Assembly: GCA_000333855.2 (NCBI GenBank)
Contig: CM007333.1
Location: 518,979 to 582,978, forward strand
Reading direction: 5' to 3'
Length of the DNA: 64,000 nt
Origin: Endotrypanum monterogeii
Taxonomy: Eukaryota; Euglenozoa; Kinetoplastea; Trypanosomatida; Trypanosomatidae
Position 1 is the stretch's first letter; each line of letters begins with the position of its first letter. Under the pieces are notes generated by a model that did not search any database, was not told the DNA's origin, and saw only the letters and a program-made list of their open reading frames with translations. The position numbers and the translations under genes were made by a program. This document shows positions 18,084 to 29,931 of this stretch, piece by piece.

Positions 18084-19865
18084 TCAAAAAAAGTAGTCGG
18101 CGTAGGGGAAGCAACGATTAGTAAGCGACGACTCCATATCATCATCATCATCGTAGTCGTACTGCTCAAATGACGGATTTTTCGCTGCCCCAGCGACAAT
18201 CATGACGGCGCCACGGTTATTGTTAATGCCGCAGTAGTTCGAAGCGGAAAAGACCGTCACGACACGGTCGTTGTGCGTCCAGAAAAAACCGTCCATCGCC
18301 ACTTCGTGAGCACGGCAGATGAAGTCCAGGTTGTTTCTTCTACAGAAGGCACTAGTTGCGGCAGGGCCAAAGCACCACCCGCACCCGCGCGAGCTAGGAG
18401 CGAACAGGCCAACGCTAGTACTTGGGTCTGACCAAAGAAGACCGTCTACAATATGGTCATCATCCTTTGTCTCCTCTGCAAGGTGATACGCATGACGATC
18501 AAGACGTGCAACCTGATCAACAGTCTGCAGCGCCGGCGAGAGGCCGCCGTGTGTCACAAAAAATCGCATGTGCGGTGTCTGTACAATCGCTGCGAGGGGC
18601 AGGTCCAGAAAAACCCGGTTGATGGCAGTCCACATCGCTGTGCCGACGGTAGAGCCGAGCGACGTGACCGCCTCCGTCAGGAAGCCGTACACCCGCGACG
18701 TCTTCTCCTCTTCGTGATTGCCACGCGTCAGGTACACCAGCGTCGGGTACTCCACCTTGAGCGCCAGCAGCAGCAGCACCACCTCGAGGCTGTGTGGGCC
18801 GCGGTCCACATAGTCCCCCATGAACAAGAAGCGGCGGTCACGCCCATCCAAGTTGCACCGACACCGGTCGTGCTGCTGGCAGAGCACACTCGTGTAGAGG
18901 TCCTGGAACTGGCCGTGGATATCGCCCACCACCACGAGCGTGTCGTGCGACATCACCTCCAGCATCAGCAGCGTCGGCTCCTTCACCAGCACGGTCGTTG
19001 CCGCAGTGCACAACTTGGTGATGTAGTCCTCGTTGAAGAAAGCAGCCTGTGTGTTCTCGTCGTCACCATGCCGAGGCGCCGCATGGGTCCCGATGTCGCC
19101 GCGCCTGCCGCGCCGCAAAAGCCATTCAATCAGCGGCACAAACTCCCCGCTGCGTGGCGCGGCGCGGAAGAAACAGTCACCGCTCTCCTCAGTGCCACTG
19201 CTACAGAGCCCCAACTTGCCCTTATGGGTGTCTTCAGGGCCTACAGAAGAATTCTCGGAAATATCCAGCGGCGTGACGCTGTTAAAGTCGGAACTGCCTT
19301 TGTCAAAGCGGAGGAGGGGTGGGGAGAGGACCTCAGGAGTGTTCTCTGAACTCGTGAGGCAGTTGGGGGCCACCTGCTGGACATTGACCGCAACGTCGCA
19401 CGAACTGGAGCTGATGCTCCCAAGGCGCGTGGCGAGGTTGACATGACCGCTGAGCCCGATAGTGCTCGACTCTGATGCACTGAGATGGGAGGCGGCCCCT
19501 TGCGGACCTCCACAAAGCGACACAGCGAGAGAATTGCCTGCATTGGGGCCAGATGTATTCACAGCCTTGTTGCTGTGGTAGAGGGATGAGGTGGAGAAGC
19601 TTGTCCTGTGATCCCCACAGTTTATACCCGCGTCTTGGCATTCTTTACCTCCTGTCCAAGCACCGTGTCCACCGAGGAGATCGCAAAAAGCATTGTGGCT
19701 GGAGTGGCGGTCGCCCATTGTGATACTCCTCGCTGTGTCAGATGGAGTGTTTGATGGGAATATTAAGCACGAAGAATTTAACAGCGGAGATTTCTTTGGC
19801 AAGCAAGCCAGATTTTTATCCGTGTGAAATGCATTTAGCCGCAGAGACTCATCAATAAGCGACAT
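18084..19865 (-). CDS. PPP-family serine/threonine protein phosphatase with long N-terminal extension
   Basis: Metal-dependent Ser/Thr phosphatase of 593 residues from the ATG at 19865. The catalytic domain (about 270-560) is complete: GDIHG (314-318), GDYVDRG (350-356), RGNHE (381-385), THGGLSP (438-444), a WSDP loop (478-481), CRAHE (517-521) and the terminal SASNYCG (540-546). These supply the metal and phosphate ligands of the PP1/PP2A/PP2B superfamily. The first 250 residues are Ser/Thr-rich and look disordered, a possible regulatory tail. The C-terminus is acidic (YDYDDDDDMESS) and ends in aromatic residues. It does not look like canonical PP1, PP2A or calcineurin, and no calmodulin-binding region is evident. 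The AG that would serve as splice site directly abuts the first ATG, so Met50 (19718) is an alternative start. Confidence 0.9.
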   Translation of the reverse strand: MSLIDESLRLNAFHTDKNLACLPKKSPLLNSSCLIFPSNTPSDTARSITMGDRHSSHNAFCDLLGGHGAWTGGKECQDAGINCGDHRTSFSTSSLYHSNKAVNTSGPNAGNSLAVSLCGGPQGAASHLSASESSTIGLSGHVNLATRLGSISSSSCDVAVNVQQVAPNCLTSSENTPEVLSPPLLRFDKGSSDFNSVTPLDISENSSVGPEDTHKGKLGLCSSGTEESGDCFFRAAPRSGEFVPLIEWLLRRGRRGDIGTHAAPRHGDDENTQAAFFNEDYITKLCTAATTVLVKEPTLLMLEVMSHDTLVVVGDIHGQFQDLYTSVLCQQHDRCRCNLDGRDRRFLFMGDYVDRGPHSLEVVLLLLALKVEYPTLVYLTRGNHEEEKTSRVYGFLTEAVTSLGSTVGTAMWTAINRVFLDLPLAAIVQTPHMRFFVTHGGLSPALQTVDQVARLDRHAYHLAEETKDDDHIVDGLLWSDPSTSVGLFAPSSRGCGWCFGPAATSAFCRRNNLDFICRAHEVAMDGFFWTHNDRVVTVFSASNYCGINNNRGAVMIVAGAAKNPSFEQYDYDDDDDMESSLTNRCFPYADYFF

Positions 19866-20244
19866 CTATCGGGGGGGGGAGGGAGCAAAATAAAAAAAAA
19901 CTAAGCAAGATAGAGAGGAGAGATGCGCAAGTTGTACGTGTAGGTGGCGCAACACACACACACACACACACACACAATTAGAAAGAGAGATAAAGGCGAT
20001 AGATGACGTCTCTCTCGTCTATGGAGCTACGTGGCAAAGGAAGTAGTGTACAAGGAGACGAGCAAAGGGAACTTAAAAGCTGCGGGGGTGAACGTAGAAA
20101 GGGGAGAAAGCGCAGCTATTACCAGAGACCACAAGAAAAAAAAAAAGCGTCACGAAATGGTGAAAAGCGAGAAAATCAGTTGTCTGAGACAGCGGGCGGA
20201 AAAAGAACGCGAGATGAGGTAAGAGCACACAGCACAGCACCAAC

Positions 20245-20292
20245 AATATGTATATATATATATATATATATATGATATAATATTATATATAT
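20245..20292. repeat. TA microsatellite
   Basis: An interrupted TA array of about 48 bases. Confidence 0.9.
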
Positions 20293-22242
20293 CTCTGCGT
20301 CCTGATCTCGGGAAAGGGGGAAAAATGGAAAAAATCCTGCAAAGAGGACGAAGAAAAATAATTATATCAGCAGGAAATATATCTACAACGACAGAAACCA
20401 ACAACAACAAAAAAATGCGAACCTGATCTCCCTCAGTGAGAAGGGAGAGAGAAAACACACACACACGCACGAAAGGGAGCAGAGAAGGCACCCTTGGTAA
20501 GAGGGAAGAAGGATACAGCACGAAAAAAAAAAATTACACAGGAAAAAACCGGGGGGTGGCAGAGGGATATACCAAGGCAGGCTAGAAAACACGCCGTCAC
20601 ACTAGCGGCACAGCGAAGCAAAAGAGGAAAAGAAAGTCTTTGCTCAGCGAGCAGGAGTGATAAAGACGGGAAAAAGCGACACTACCTAAAGTGAATCACG
20701 CTCGCAGACGGAGTAGGGGGGGGGGGGAGAGAAGGAAATGCAAATCGAAATTAAAAAATAGGAAATGCCGCAGAACGCCCTTGGATGTTGCTACTGTCGT
20801 TTCTGCCCTGCGGTAAACTGGAGGCGTTCCTTTTGTGATGCTGCAAACTCTGCTTGAGCTATCTTACAACTTTATATATATTTGTAGTTGAAGGAAGGAG
20901 CGTAAGAAAAAATAAACAAAGCCCAGACCAGTGCGACAACAAAACCGCAAAGAGAGAGAGCAGAAAAAGAGGGGAGAGAAAGAGGGCAGACTGTGGAGTA
21001 CCCCTCAGAGATCTCAGATGCTCACTGAAATGTAAGAAAAAAAATTTGAACTGCACGTGTACGCCTTGAGTGGGCAACAAGACTTCGAGTATTTTAATGT
21101 TTTGCGTGAAATTATTCGTGCCCTGTCTTGCTTGTGAAGGGCGAAAAACAGAAAGTAAGATGAGGAACAAACGACGAGACCGGCGAAGAGGAGGAAGGTC
21201 CTCGGGAGTATTTTTTTTTGTTTGACCGATTCCCTTTCTAGACCACGTGCCGCGTTTCCTCTCCCACGTTCAGCCTGATTCACTGTGTAATACGTAGCTT
21301 TACGAACACACACGCAGATGCACTCACTCATATAAACGAGCACCAATAAAAAACCACGGTCGACGTAACGTGACTCCTCCACAGGACACGAGTCTTCCTT
21401 TATTGTGTTCAGGAATTCGTGTGCACGTTTTCACAATATATGTATAGGTATATGTATAACGGCGAAGCCCAAATATCTGTTATAGCTGTTTCGTGCGGAA
21501 ACGACGTATGATACAGAATTCGCGCCCCCCCCTCCTCCTGTGATCAGTGGATGGGACACAAATCTTCTTTTTTTTGTATGAAAAAAAGAAGGGGGGTCGC
21601 TTGGGTGTACACAAATACCGAGGTCTCTCTCTCTTTCTTTTGAGTGTTTCTCTTAATGTTTATCTTTGTGTCTCCGCGCAGCGAATTATATCGTTCACGT
21701 GTTACGCAGTGTATTCTTGTAAGACGCCGATACGGCAGCAACGGGAGAGGGGGGAAATTCCTCTCCCCCTTTTGTTTGGGGTGTATTTGAAGATTTATGA
21801 TTGGTGTTAGTGAACTTCTCGTTTTGAGGGGGGGTTGGTGAAATATAGACACCCTTTGGCGCAACTCGTCTATGCTCCGCTTCAGAAAGACAGACAGACA
21901 CACACACACACACAAGTATTAAATAAATAAAAAATGAATAAATATATATATATATATAATCTATATATGTGTACTTGATATCCTCGCCCACTGACCTTCG
22001 CTTGCTTCAGCAGAAGAGAATCAGCTAATCGGCAGGAAAAAAAAAATTGAACGAACGAATGTAAGCAGGTAGGAACAAAAATGAAAATCTTTTTCTTGGG
22101 GGAAGGGAGGGAGGGAGGGGGGGGGGTGAGGGGCTTTAGATAGATGACGCCCGACGCCAAAGAAGTGGAAGGAAAGGGAGTTCACCGTTCGTGCGGAGGA
22201 AAAAAAGGGGGGATGGCGACCTGCAGCCACAGCAGGTCCAGA

Positions 22243-22245
<3 letters not shown>

Positions 22246-22280
<35 letters not shown>
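22246..22280. repeat. TA microsatellite
   Basis: A pure TA array of about 35 bases; a second AT-only stretch follows at 22618-22680. Confidence 0.9.
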
Positions 22281-22282
<2 letters not shown>

Positions 22283-25200
22283 ATATTTCTTTTGAAGAGA
22301 AGCGGGGGTGAGGATGTAGACAACCGATACACAGTAGCCAAAAGAGAAGAGAGTAAGGGAAAATTTAAAAAAGAATACGGAGTACACGTAAAAAATAAAA
22401 AAGCGACCGAGGAAAGGAAGATAATATTAATGAAGAAAATGGTGCGTAGGTTTTGAAGCAACTTCGTTGGTAATGGAATGTTATCGCAGAACACGGTGTA
22501 TGAAGAGGAAGGGCGAAGTAGGCGAGTAGGACTGTGGGAGACGAGGAGGCAAAAAAAAAAAAAGGCTTTGTAAAACGCGACGAGAACACTAAACCACACA
22601 AGCCGAAAACGGAGAAGTATATTATATATATATATATTATATATAAATGTATATAAATATATATATTATATGTATATGTTATCTTTCTTTTTTTTATTAT
22701 TATGAAGAATGGAATGAGAAGCAGTAACAACCAAATGACACACGAACACACACAGGTATCCCTCCACAAAGCAGCGAAGAAAACGAGGCAGTGGAGAGAG
22801 GGAGGGGAGAGAGAAGAGAAGAGAAGAGAAGGGGGGGGACAAGGGTGAAACAAACAGAAGGTACGAGCGGAGCTACAGAGCGACACACACCGAGGCACGC
22901 CAAGAAAAACAGATCAAACAATCAACAAAAGCAGAGCCCAAGCAAAGAGAGCAACAAACCTCCCGGAAGGAAAAAAAGGAAATATATATCTCGAAACAAA
23001 TTATGTCCCAATATATATTAAGTAACGTGTACCAAAGTAAAAAAAAAGACCTAAATGGGGAAGGGGAAGAAAATCAAGCTCGCGGCAGCTGACTGATAAA
23101 ACTATCCCCTCTCAGCGTCGCAATCACGTAATCGAGCGTCGATCCGTCTGATTGGGATTGTCTTGCTTCGTATTTTCCTGTGCACACGCGTGTGTTGGTG
23201 TGTATGTGTGTGTGTGTGTGTGTGCTTTGCAGTCCCTCTCCGCTCTCTCTCTCTCCCTTGAAGAATGCGAGTGAAGATTTTTGGAGACGGAAAAAAACGA
23301 GAAAAAGGGGGGGGAAGGGACACACAATTCCAAGGCGGGGGCGTATGATCCGGGGATGTACGTGATGTATCCACCACGGATGGGGATGTACGCCAACACG
23401 GAGACACGTTCCCGGAGAATCAGAGATGCGTAAATAATCGACTTCACCCCAACAAGGATGATTTGCAGACGAGAAAGAGGACCAGGATACAGACGTTTTG
23501 AGGTTCAGACAAAAGTCCTTATGTATATATGTATAGAGAAAGAGCTGGAGATATAAATATAGGGAGATGGGGAGAGGGTAGGGAGAAAGGCGTTGGTTCT
23601 TTTGTTTGTTTGTGTAGTTTATATATAAGCAGATGAATACACCCAAAAATATATATATATTTTTTTTTTCTTTTTCTACCAGTTGAGGCAAGCGGCAGAA
23701 ATAACGAAAGGGAGAGACAAAAAAAAAAAATTAAGAACGAAATGCGGTAGAGGTCCGGTTGCAATATAAGACTGCATATACATTCAATATTGCATATATA
23801 TTTGTGTGGGTAGGTGGGTGGGTGGGGGTGTGGGGGTACGTGCAATAGGAAGGGAAGCGAGGAGAGAAATCAAGATGAGAAAGAAGTACTTAATGAAGTC
23901 GTCAAATAAATTGCATACGAAAAGACGTGTGAGCGAGTCCAACGAGAGCGTGCGCGCGACTCGTCAAGAAAATGAGTCACAGACCTCATAGACCAGCGTG
24001 TGACAGAGGTTAATACAACGTGTGCGGCAGGGATCGGCATATTCGGAGAACCCAGTTGGGGCAAGGGAGAAAAAGAGGGGCGCTCTGTGTACGACCTTGA
24101 CTTCGGTGCACTAATACATCTATACGCGGCGAACACAGAGAAAGCTATTCTTGTTCTAAGTCCCTGCTTGCACGTGTACACGTAGGTACGTATATGAGTG
24201 TGACTTGTCACGAGCGCCGCCATCAGGGTGTACAGATATATATCTATAATTGTGGTACTGTTTCTTCCCCCTGTCGCTCTACAAGACCTCAATGTCTTTT
24301 AGGAGACAAAAAAAAGGAAATGTTCCCCCTCGCCTCTCCCACTTGTAGGTCTCATTCTACTGCAAACCAACGACCCGTACACAAGAGCACCTGCACACCC
24401 ATCTGCTCGTATCACACAAAGGCTACACTCTGACCCTATGAGCTAAGTCCACTTTGCAGTGTGAATCAAATACACATACGCAGCGGAACTCCTTTTGTTG
24501 CTGTGTCTGTCCTCCACCTTCCACGGATAAAACCGAAACGCCATCCGCCTCAAAAGGGGACGTGTGTGCGCAACCTCTCTTGGCCCACAAGAGTCACATT
24601 TATGGTCTTTCTTGGCAGGCGCAGGCAGCATGTCTCCACATGCTGTAAACACGGAGAAGGAAGAAAGTCGCCCTGCCATGCTTGCAGATCCCTTTGAGGA
24701 AGTCCAACAACCAAAGATCAGTGCCATCCAAGACACCTCTAAGTTGCTTCCGTAACACAATACCCCCCAGCCGCCTCTGTATTTTAGATGGTATGCAGAG
24801 ACTCCTGATAGTGGAAAAAAAAAACATTTCGCGGCCCAATGATAAAGCACGAGGGGGGCGTCTGCACTGTCGATGTCTCCCCGATATCTGTGCGCTACAA
24901 ACTTTACAAGGTCCATTGTAAAGGAGATACGCGGCTAATATTGCATACATGTTCCATGAGTGCCTCATTTGTGCAGCCCCTACTCCACTTTCGTTGTTCA
25001 TCGCCTTTTCCCTCCCCTCCTTCCTCGGAATACCTGACCCCCCCCATCCTGCATGTTGAGCGACAGATGGTTTGATACACATACACATATTAAATATATA
25101 TATATATATATATATATAATATGTATAATATGTGTGTACTTTCGTGACAGCAAGGGATTTTTGCGTATTACTCATTGCACATGCGGCTAGATGCTGACAA

Positions 25201-26772
25201 ACTGCCCGACTTGAAAAAAAAAGAGCTGTGGACAGACATGTGCCGGCGCGCATAGAAATCATAACGCGTTCACGGGTATGCACACACACACACACACACA
25301 CGCAAACAGGAAAAAAAAGATCACTGTGTATAACAGCAGAAGACCTGGCTGTGCAGCTGGCAGTGACTCTACCTCCTCCTCCTCCATTACCGCCACCGAT
25401 GCCACCACTCAATCCCTTCAAACCTCATACCCAAGCACTGAAGGCATTGCTCGACGCACGAGTCCAAAAATAAGAAAAAAATACGAGAGTCGCGAGTCGG
25501 GCGGAGCTTAAGATTTTTTTTTTGTCATGGGTGGGCACAGGAAGTGAGTGCAACACCCTTCGGCAATATATATATATATATATATATATTCTGTACCAGA
25601 GGAAGATAACAACCTGGCGAACGGAGAGAGAGGCGGCGCTCACCGAGTTGTCACATGAAAGAGAAGCAAAGGGGGGGAGAGAGAATTGAAAAATGAGCCC
25701 ACCCATCATGCCGTTAGTTGCCCAGCGACAAATGGATTATCAGGAAAAAAGGCTTAGGTCAACATGGAAGAAGTACAAGACACGCAGTAACTCAGCACAT
25801 GGAGAAGACATCGAAAAGAATCGCGCGCACACACACACACATACATACTGACACGCGTCGGCTCCCCACCATCGTCCTTCTTCCCTTTGACCACCACACT
25901 TTATTGCAAAGCTGTACGTGGGCATAGCATCTGCTAGAGAAAACACCAGCGATAGCTCAGTGGTGGGAACGGGGAAGGGTAAGCAGTGAGCCTCTCTCCC
26001 GGTCCTCGACGGTCCATCTAATCATGTTTTTCGAAATCTTCAGCACCTTCCTGAGATTTCTCTTAGTGAGAGCTCCCCCCACCCACCCACCCACCCTTTC
26101 CTCCACTTTTGCCTCCTATACACTCTGCTTACAGCATTCTCACTCAATCAGCGTCCTCCACCTTCCGCTACCCACCCCACCCCACCCCCCTCGGCAACCC
26201 ACACCCGAAAGTAAAACAAAGGGGCCATGATTTTCCCCTTTTCTGCCCCGAAAAAAAGATGCATATGTTCAATCAGTGCGTGTATGCGTATATTTCCCCC
26301 ACAGCTAAGTACATAGTAGAAAGGGAGGAGGGAAAATTTTTTTTCCAGAGAGAGCGACCACAACGGGGCAGGCAATGTACACAACACGTCCCGCTACGAA
26401 ATAAAGAGTGTGCGGTGGAAAAACGGTTGAGTATTTTATTTTTTCTCTGTGTGTGTGGTGGGGGTGGGGGGGGGGGGAGGAGAGGAAGGGACGGGAACGG
26501 AACTGTACGGGCTGCTATTAGAAAACGCGCTTAGGCCGCGGATTGGGCTGATGCGCGCAAGACCCCCTCTACGCTCCCCCCCCCCTCCCTCCCTCTCATA
26601 TGTATGGGTGGGAGGTATATGCGTATATGCATCTCAGCGTGGACTATGAGAGCGGAGGAATGCATCACTACCGCCACAGGCACAGGAAGTACATATATGT
26701 ATGTATATATGTACACGCAGAAGGCACCGATGATCTCGAATCACTTTGACACATCCGCTAACAGAGGAGCCC

Positions 26773-27189
26773 CTAGTAGGTGGACCCCTCCGGGGGCTGA
26801 GGCACCTTGCGATTTTGCGGCTGGGCCATCTCCTTCCTCAGCTCCGACAAGCACATCTCCATCGTTGTGCGGCGGTCCCAATTCTTGAAGAGGTGAAATT
26901 GGGTGCGGTTGACAACACCGTCGGGGTCGACGCAGGAGAGGTTCACCTTGCTGATGAAGCGAATATGGGGCGGAACCTTGGGGTAGTTCTCGTCGCAGAA
27001 AATCTCCAGTGAAAGGATACGGTATTCAAAGGTGGTGCTAGGCGGGCCTACGATGGCTCCAGTCCAGTTGTGTAGGTATATATCATCTGTATCCCGCAAC
27101 CCAACAGAGACGTTCTGATTGCTTCCGGTGCCCTTTTCCCCGGCCTCTAATTCCTCCAGCAGGCGGAAGTTGCGTGGCACCTCGACCAT
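26773..27189 (-). CDS. UEV1: Ubiquitin-conjugating enzyme variant UEV1/Mms2
   Basis: E2-variant protein of 138 residues, the normal Mms2/UEV1 length. Mms2-type proteins lack the catalytic cysteine and partner an active E2 (Ubc13 in yeast and human; UBC2 in Leishmania) to build K63-linked ubiquitin chains. The whole sequence follows Mms2: VPRNFRLLEELEAGEKG at the N-terminus, then WTGAIVGPP, an F/Y-rich strand, NYPKVPPHIRF, the loop where true E2s have HPN and the active cysteine (absent here), and the end RKVPQPPEGSTY. From memory, the L. mexicana gene at this position (LmxM.13.1580) was reported as UEV1, acting with UBC2 in differentiation to amastigotes. The start at 27189 gives the family-typical N-terminus; the frame is followed by an exceptionally long 3' flank. 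Confidence 0.95.
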   Translation of the reverse strand: MVEVPRNFRLLEELEAGEKGTGSNQNVSVGLRDTDDIYLHNWTGAIVGPPSTTFEYRILSLEIFCDENYPKVPPHIRFISKVNLSCVDPDGVVNRTQFHLFKNWDRRTTMEMCLSELRKEMAQPQNRKVPQPPEGSTY

Positions 27190-27550
27190 TTCTTTGTTGT
27201 TGTTGTTTGTTTTTTGCTGTAGCTGCTGTGGGTGAAGTGTCGCTCTTTCTGTCAGTCTTTGGAGAGATTCTCTGGATGATACAGATTTGGATGGATACGT
27301 GCGCCTATCCGCGTGTGTGCGTGAGGAGGGAGGGGGGGAGGGCTCGAGATACTGTGGCGTCGAAAGCCCAAAGGAAGCAAAGAAAGGTAAGCGAAAAAAG
27401 AGAAACAGAAAAAAAAAAGACGACGACCGCCGCGGATATCGGGCGAATGAAGTAAGGGGAACGAAGAACTGAATACGAGAAAACCAGGTGTAATCGCGCG
27501 CAATTGTGAAAGGCGAAGATTAATTGGGACAATCTTTTTTTTTAATATAT

Positions 27551-27581
<31 letters not shown>

Positions 27582-29931
27582 CATATATATGTATATATAA
27601 TGCTTGTCCATCCGGGAAAAAAAAAGGGAGGGACATCAACATGTGTGCCCACAGATGCACAGGGAAAAGCGGAATTTTGAATAGGGGCGGAGGAAGCATG
27701 GTACGTAAGAGGAAGGTAGCAAAGAGAGACACACCAGCTGTAGAGTACACACAGACAGCACAGCAACTCGCAGCGCTTACTGCTCAGTGTAGTGTGTGCC
27801 GTGTGGCAGGGAGATTGCCATTGCAGCAATAAAAAAAAAGCCGCCTTTGTGTGGGAATCACCGACAACTGCAGGGCACAGCGCACCCCCTTCCGGCCCAT
27901 ATAACCAGTTTTCTCACCAGCGAAGAAGACATGGTAAGGAAGAGAAACAAGGCATATCGCATCAGACAATTCATGTCAAGCAACTGTGCAATCGGTGAGC
28001 CCTTCGAAAATACAGGAGGAGACGCCCCCCACCACCACACGCGGTTACCTTTATCGTTCTTTATTATGTGTGTTCATAAATTGTAGTAACGTCTAATGTA
28101 TAGATGGGCGGCTCTCAACCGCCACACCTCGCGCATGGCACGCGCGGCAACAGCAACTCCTTCTTCCCCACACCCTCTCCCGCTCACATACCGAGCCTTC
28201 ATCTCTGCGGCGAAGACAGTTCTGGTGATCATAGTCACACACACACACACACACACATACACATACACGCGCACGCAGAAAGAAAGGGAAGAGGGAGGGG
28301 GAGTAGCTGTAGCGACAGCAGTGGTGCAGCATTTGCACCCCCAAACTGCTTTTGCCCCATCCCTTCTTTCCCCCCCTTTTTTTAACGACCCCCTTCCGGA
28401 CTCATTTTTTTTACTTTTCACGTGCGCTCACTTATTCCCCCCCATCCCCGCCCCTCCACCGTGCGCGCGAGTGTTTGGCTAACTGCAAATCCACTAAACA
28501 CGCAAACAAAAAAAAAATGAGAACAAATGGGGGACGAGAAAAAAAAAGAGGAGAGGCGCGAGCGAGACAACGGCCTTTTTTTTTTTAAGAAGTCAACTTG
28601 GGTACCAAAAAAGATTAAACATTTTTTTTTTTCATCACAACCAACGCCACCGTAGCGGATAAAAACTCCTGATTTCTTTTTGGCGGCATGCATCACAAGA
28701 GCAGTGATGTACAGCAACATCTCTGTAGCTGACATGAATGCAGTCCTTCTCCCCCCTCCCCCTCGCTCCTCTTCCACCCATTCACTACCAGCACCAGCAG
28801 CACCCTTTCCATTACCTTCGACTGTCAAGTCAAGCTACCGACGCACTCTGCCAATCCACACAAAAGCATACGCAGGCTGTGGAAACCACCATCCGGCTGA
28901 AACACGTGCAACCGGTAGCGATTAAAAAAAAAAAAAACTCATGAGCACACATGCATACACACAAGCAGAAGTGAAGACGACTACGGCAACAAGAAAGAAA
29001 AAAAAACGAGGGTAAAAATTGGATGTAACCGAACAACCAATGACAAGGACGGCATCAAAAAAAAAAAGCGGGTTTTCCTGTTATCCACTTCGTGTTAACA
29101 GCGAGGAAGAAAAAGGAGGGAGGGGGGAGGACAAAGAGGGGGGAGAAGGGAACAGGAGATATAAAAAAAAAACTCCGCAAGAACCCGCAGTAACGCATGC
29201 GCGCTACACAACAGGCACGGGTGGTCACCTCTAGCAACAAACAAAAAGAAACGAGAATATCGCCCTGACTACATTCAAACAGCTGCACACCACCACACTG
29301 AGAATAGAAGTAGGTGAAGAGGGAGGGAGGGAGGGGATATGAGGAAGAAGAAGCAAGAGGTGGCAAGGGTGAAAACAGGGAGATGCACTACCCTCGGCAT
29401 CGGCAGCGCGCGCGAGCCTGGGCACATCCACGGACAAGCACTGAGCCCTGACATAAACACCCCCTTTCTATGCGCTTTTGTATTCTGTAGCTCCCCACCT
29501 CACCCCCGGCTCTCCAGCACACCCTCGTCAATCCCCCCCCGCCCCCCCCCCTCTGTAGGGGGGAGGAGGGAGGAGGAGGAGGAGGAGGAGGGAGGGGGGA
29601 GGGGGGAGGGGGGAGGGGGGGGGGCCAGGTACAAAACCGTTACAAGAGAAAATACAAGTACATGTCACCAACCTCTCTCTACCTGAGCTATGCACGCTTC
29701 ATGCTCAGTATCCTGCGCAAAAAACCGCATCTATGCCGCCTCGACGCACGCATCCAGCTTCGTGAGCGTCTGTCATTGCAAATAAACAGAAAGAATGACA
29801 CAGCAAACAGCTCAACAGAAGGCGCGAAGAGCGAGTGGGGAGAAGGGGAAGGGTGGAGATCAAACGAGTCGAGGTGTGAAGATGATAATGAAATAAACAT
29901 AAATGTCTCCACCATGTGACGCGTCACTGGG
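27190..29931 (-). other. Intergenic: UEV1 5' region and SAS-4 3' flank
   Basis: No gene is supported. It contains a mixed CA/TA array (27545-27600), a CA array (28239-28257), C/T-rich plus-strand stretches near 28340-28480, and a remarkable C-run/G-run pair at 29532-29625. On the minus strand several AGs (27216-27235) precede the UEV1 ATG, but no strong pyrimidine tract is adjacent. Confidence 0.6.
29532..29625. repeat. C-run followed by 70-base G/A tract (hairpin or quadruplex potential)
   Basis: Positions 29532-29552 are nearly all C; 29557-29625 consist of GGA units and runs of up to eleven G. The two arms can pair as a hairpin, and the G arm has far more than four runs of three G, enough for G-quadruplexes. 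On the transcribed strand the long arm is C/U-rich. Confidence 0.85.

Larger units (their letters stand above)
19866..26772 (-). other. 6.9-kb region without a supported gene (UEV1 3' flank and phosphatase 5' region)
   Basis: Strikingly long. From 19.9 to about 23 kb the plus strand is purine-rich with many A-runs, so the coding strand is a near-continuous pyrimidine field with TA arrays at 20245-20292, 22246-22280 and 22618-22680. Around 24190-25080 lies an island of ordinary composition, including a 157-codon ATG frame on the minus strand (24443-24916) that I do not accept as a gene: no pyrimidine tract precedes it and it runs through a homopolymer. Further arrays: TA at 25092-25125 and 25565-25590, CA at 25279-25299. 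A tRNA-like A-box phrase at 25951 does not fold as a tRNA. The region may be a long 3' UTR or hide non-coding RNA. Confidence 0.55.

Noticed and set aside
24600..25421. 273-codon minus-strand open frame
   Set aside because: It passes through a TA array (poly Tyr-Ile) and a CA array and has no family features; open by low complexity only.
25945..26020. tRNA-like A-box phrase (GATAGCTCAGTGGTGGGAA)
   Set aside because: No matching D-stem partner, no B-box with the right spacing and no acceptor stem; it does not fold as a tRNA.
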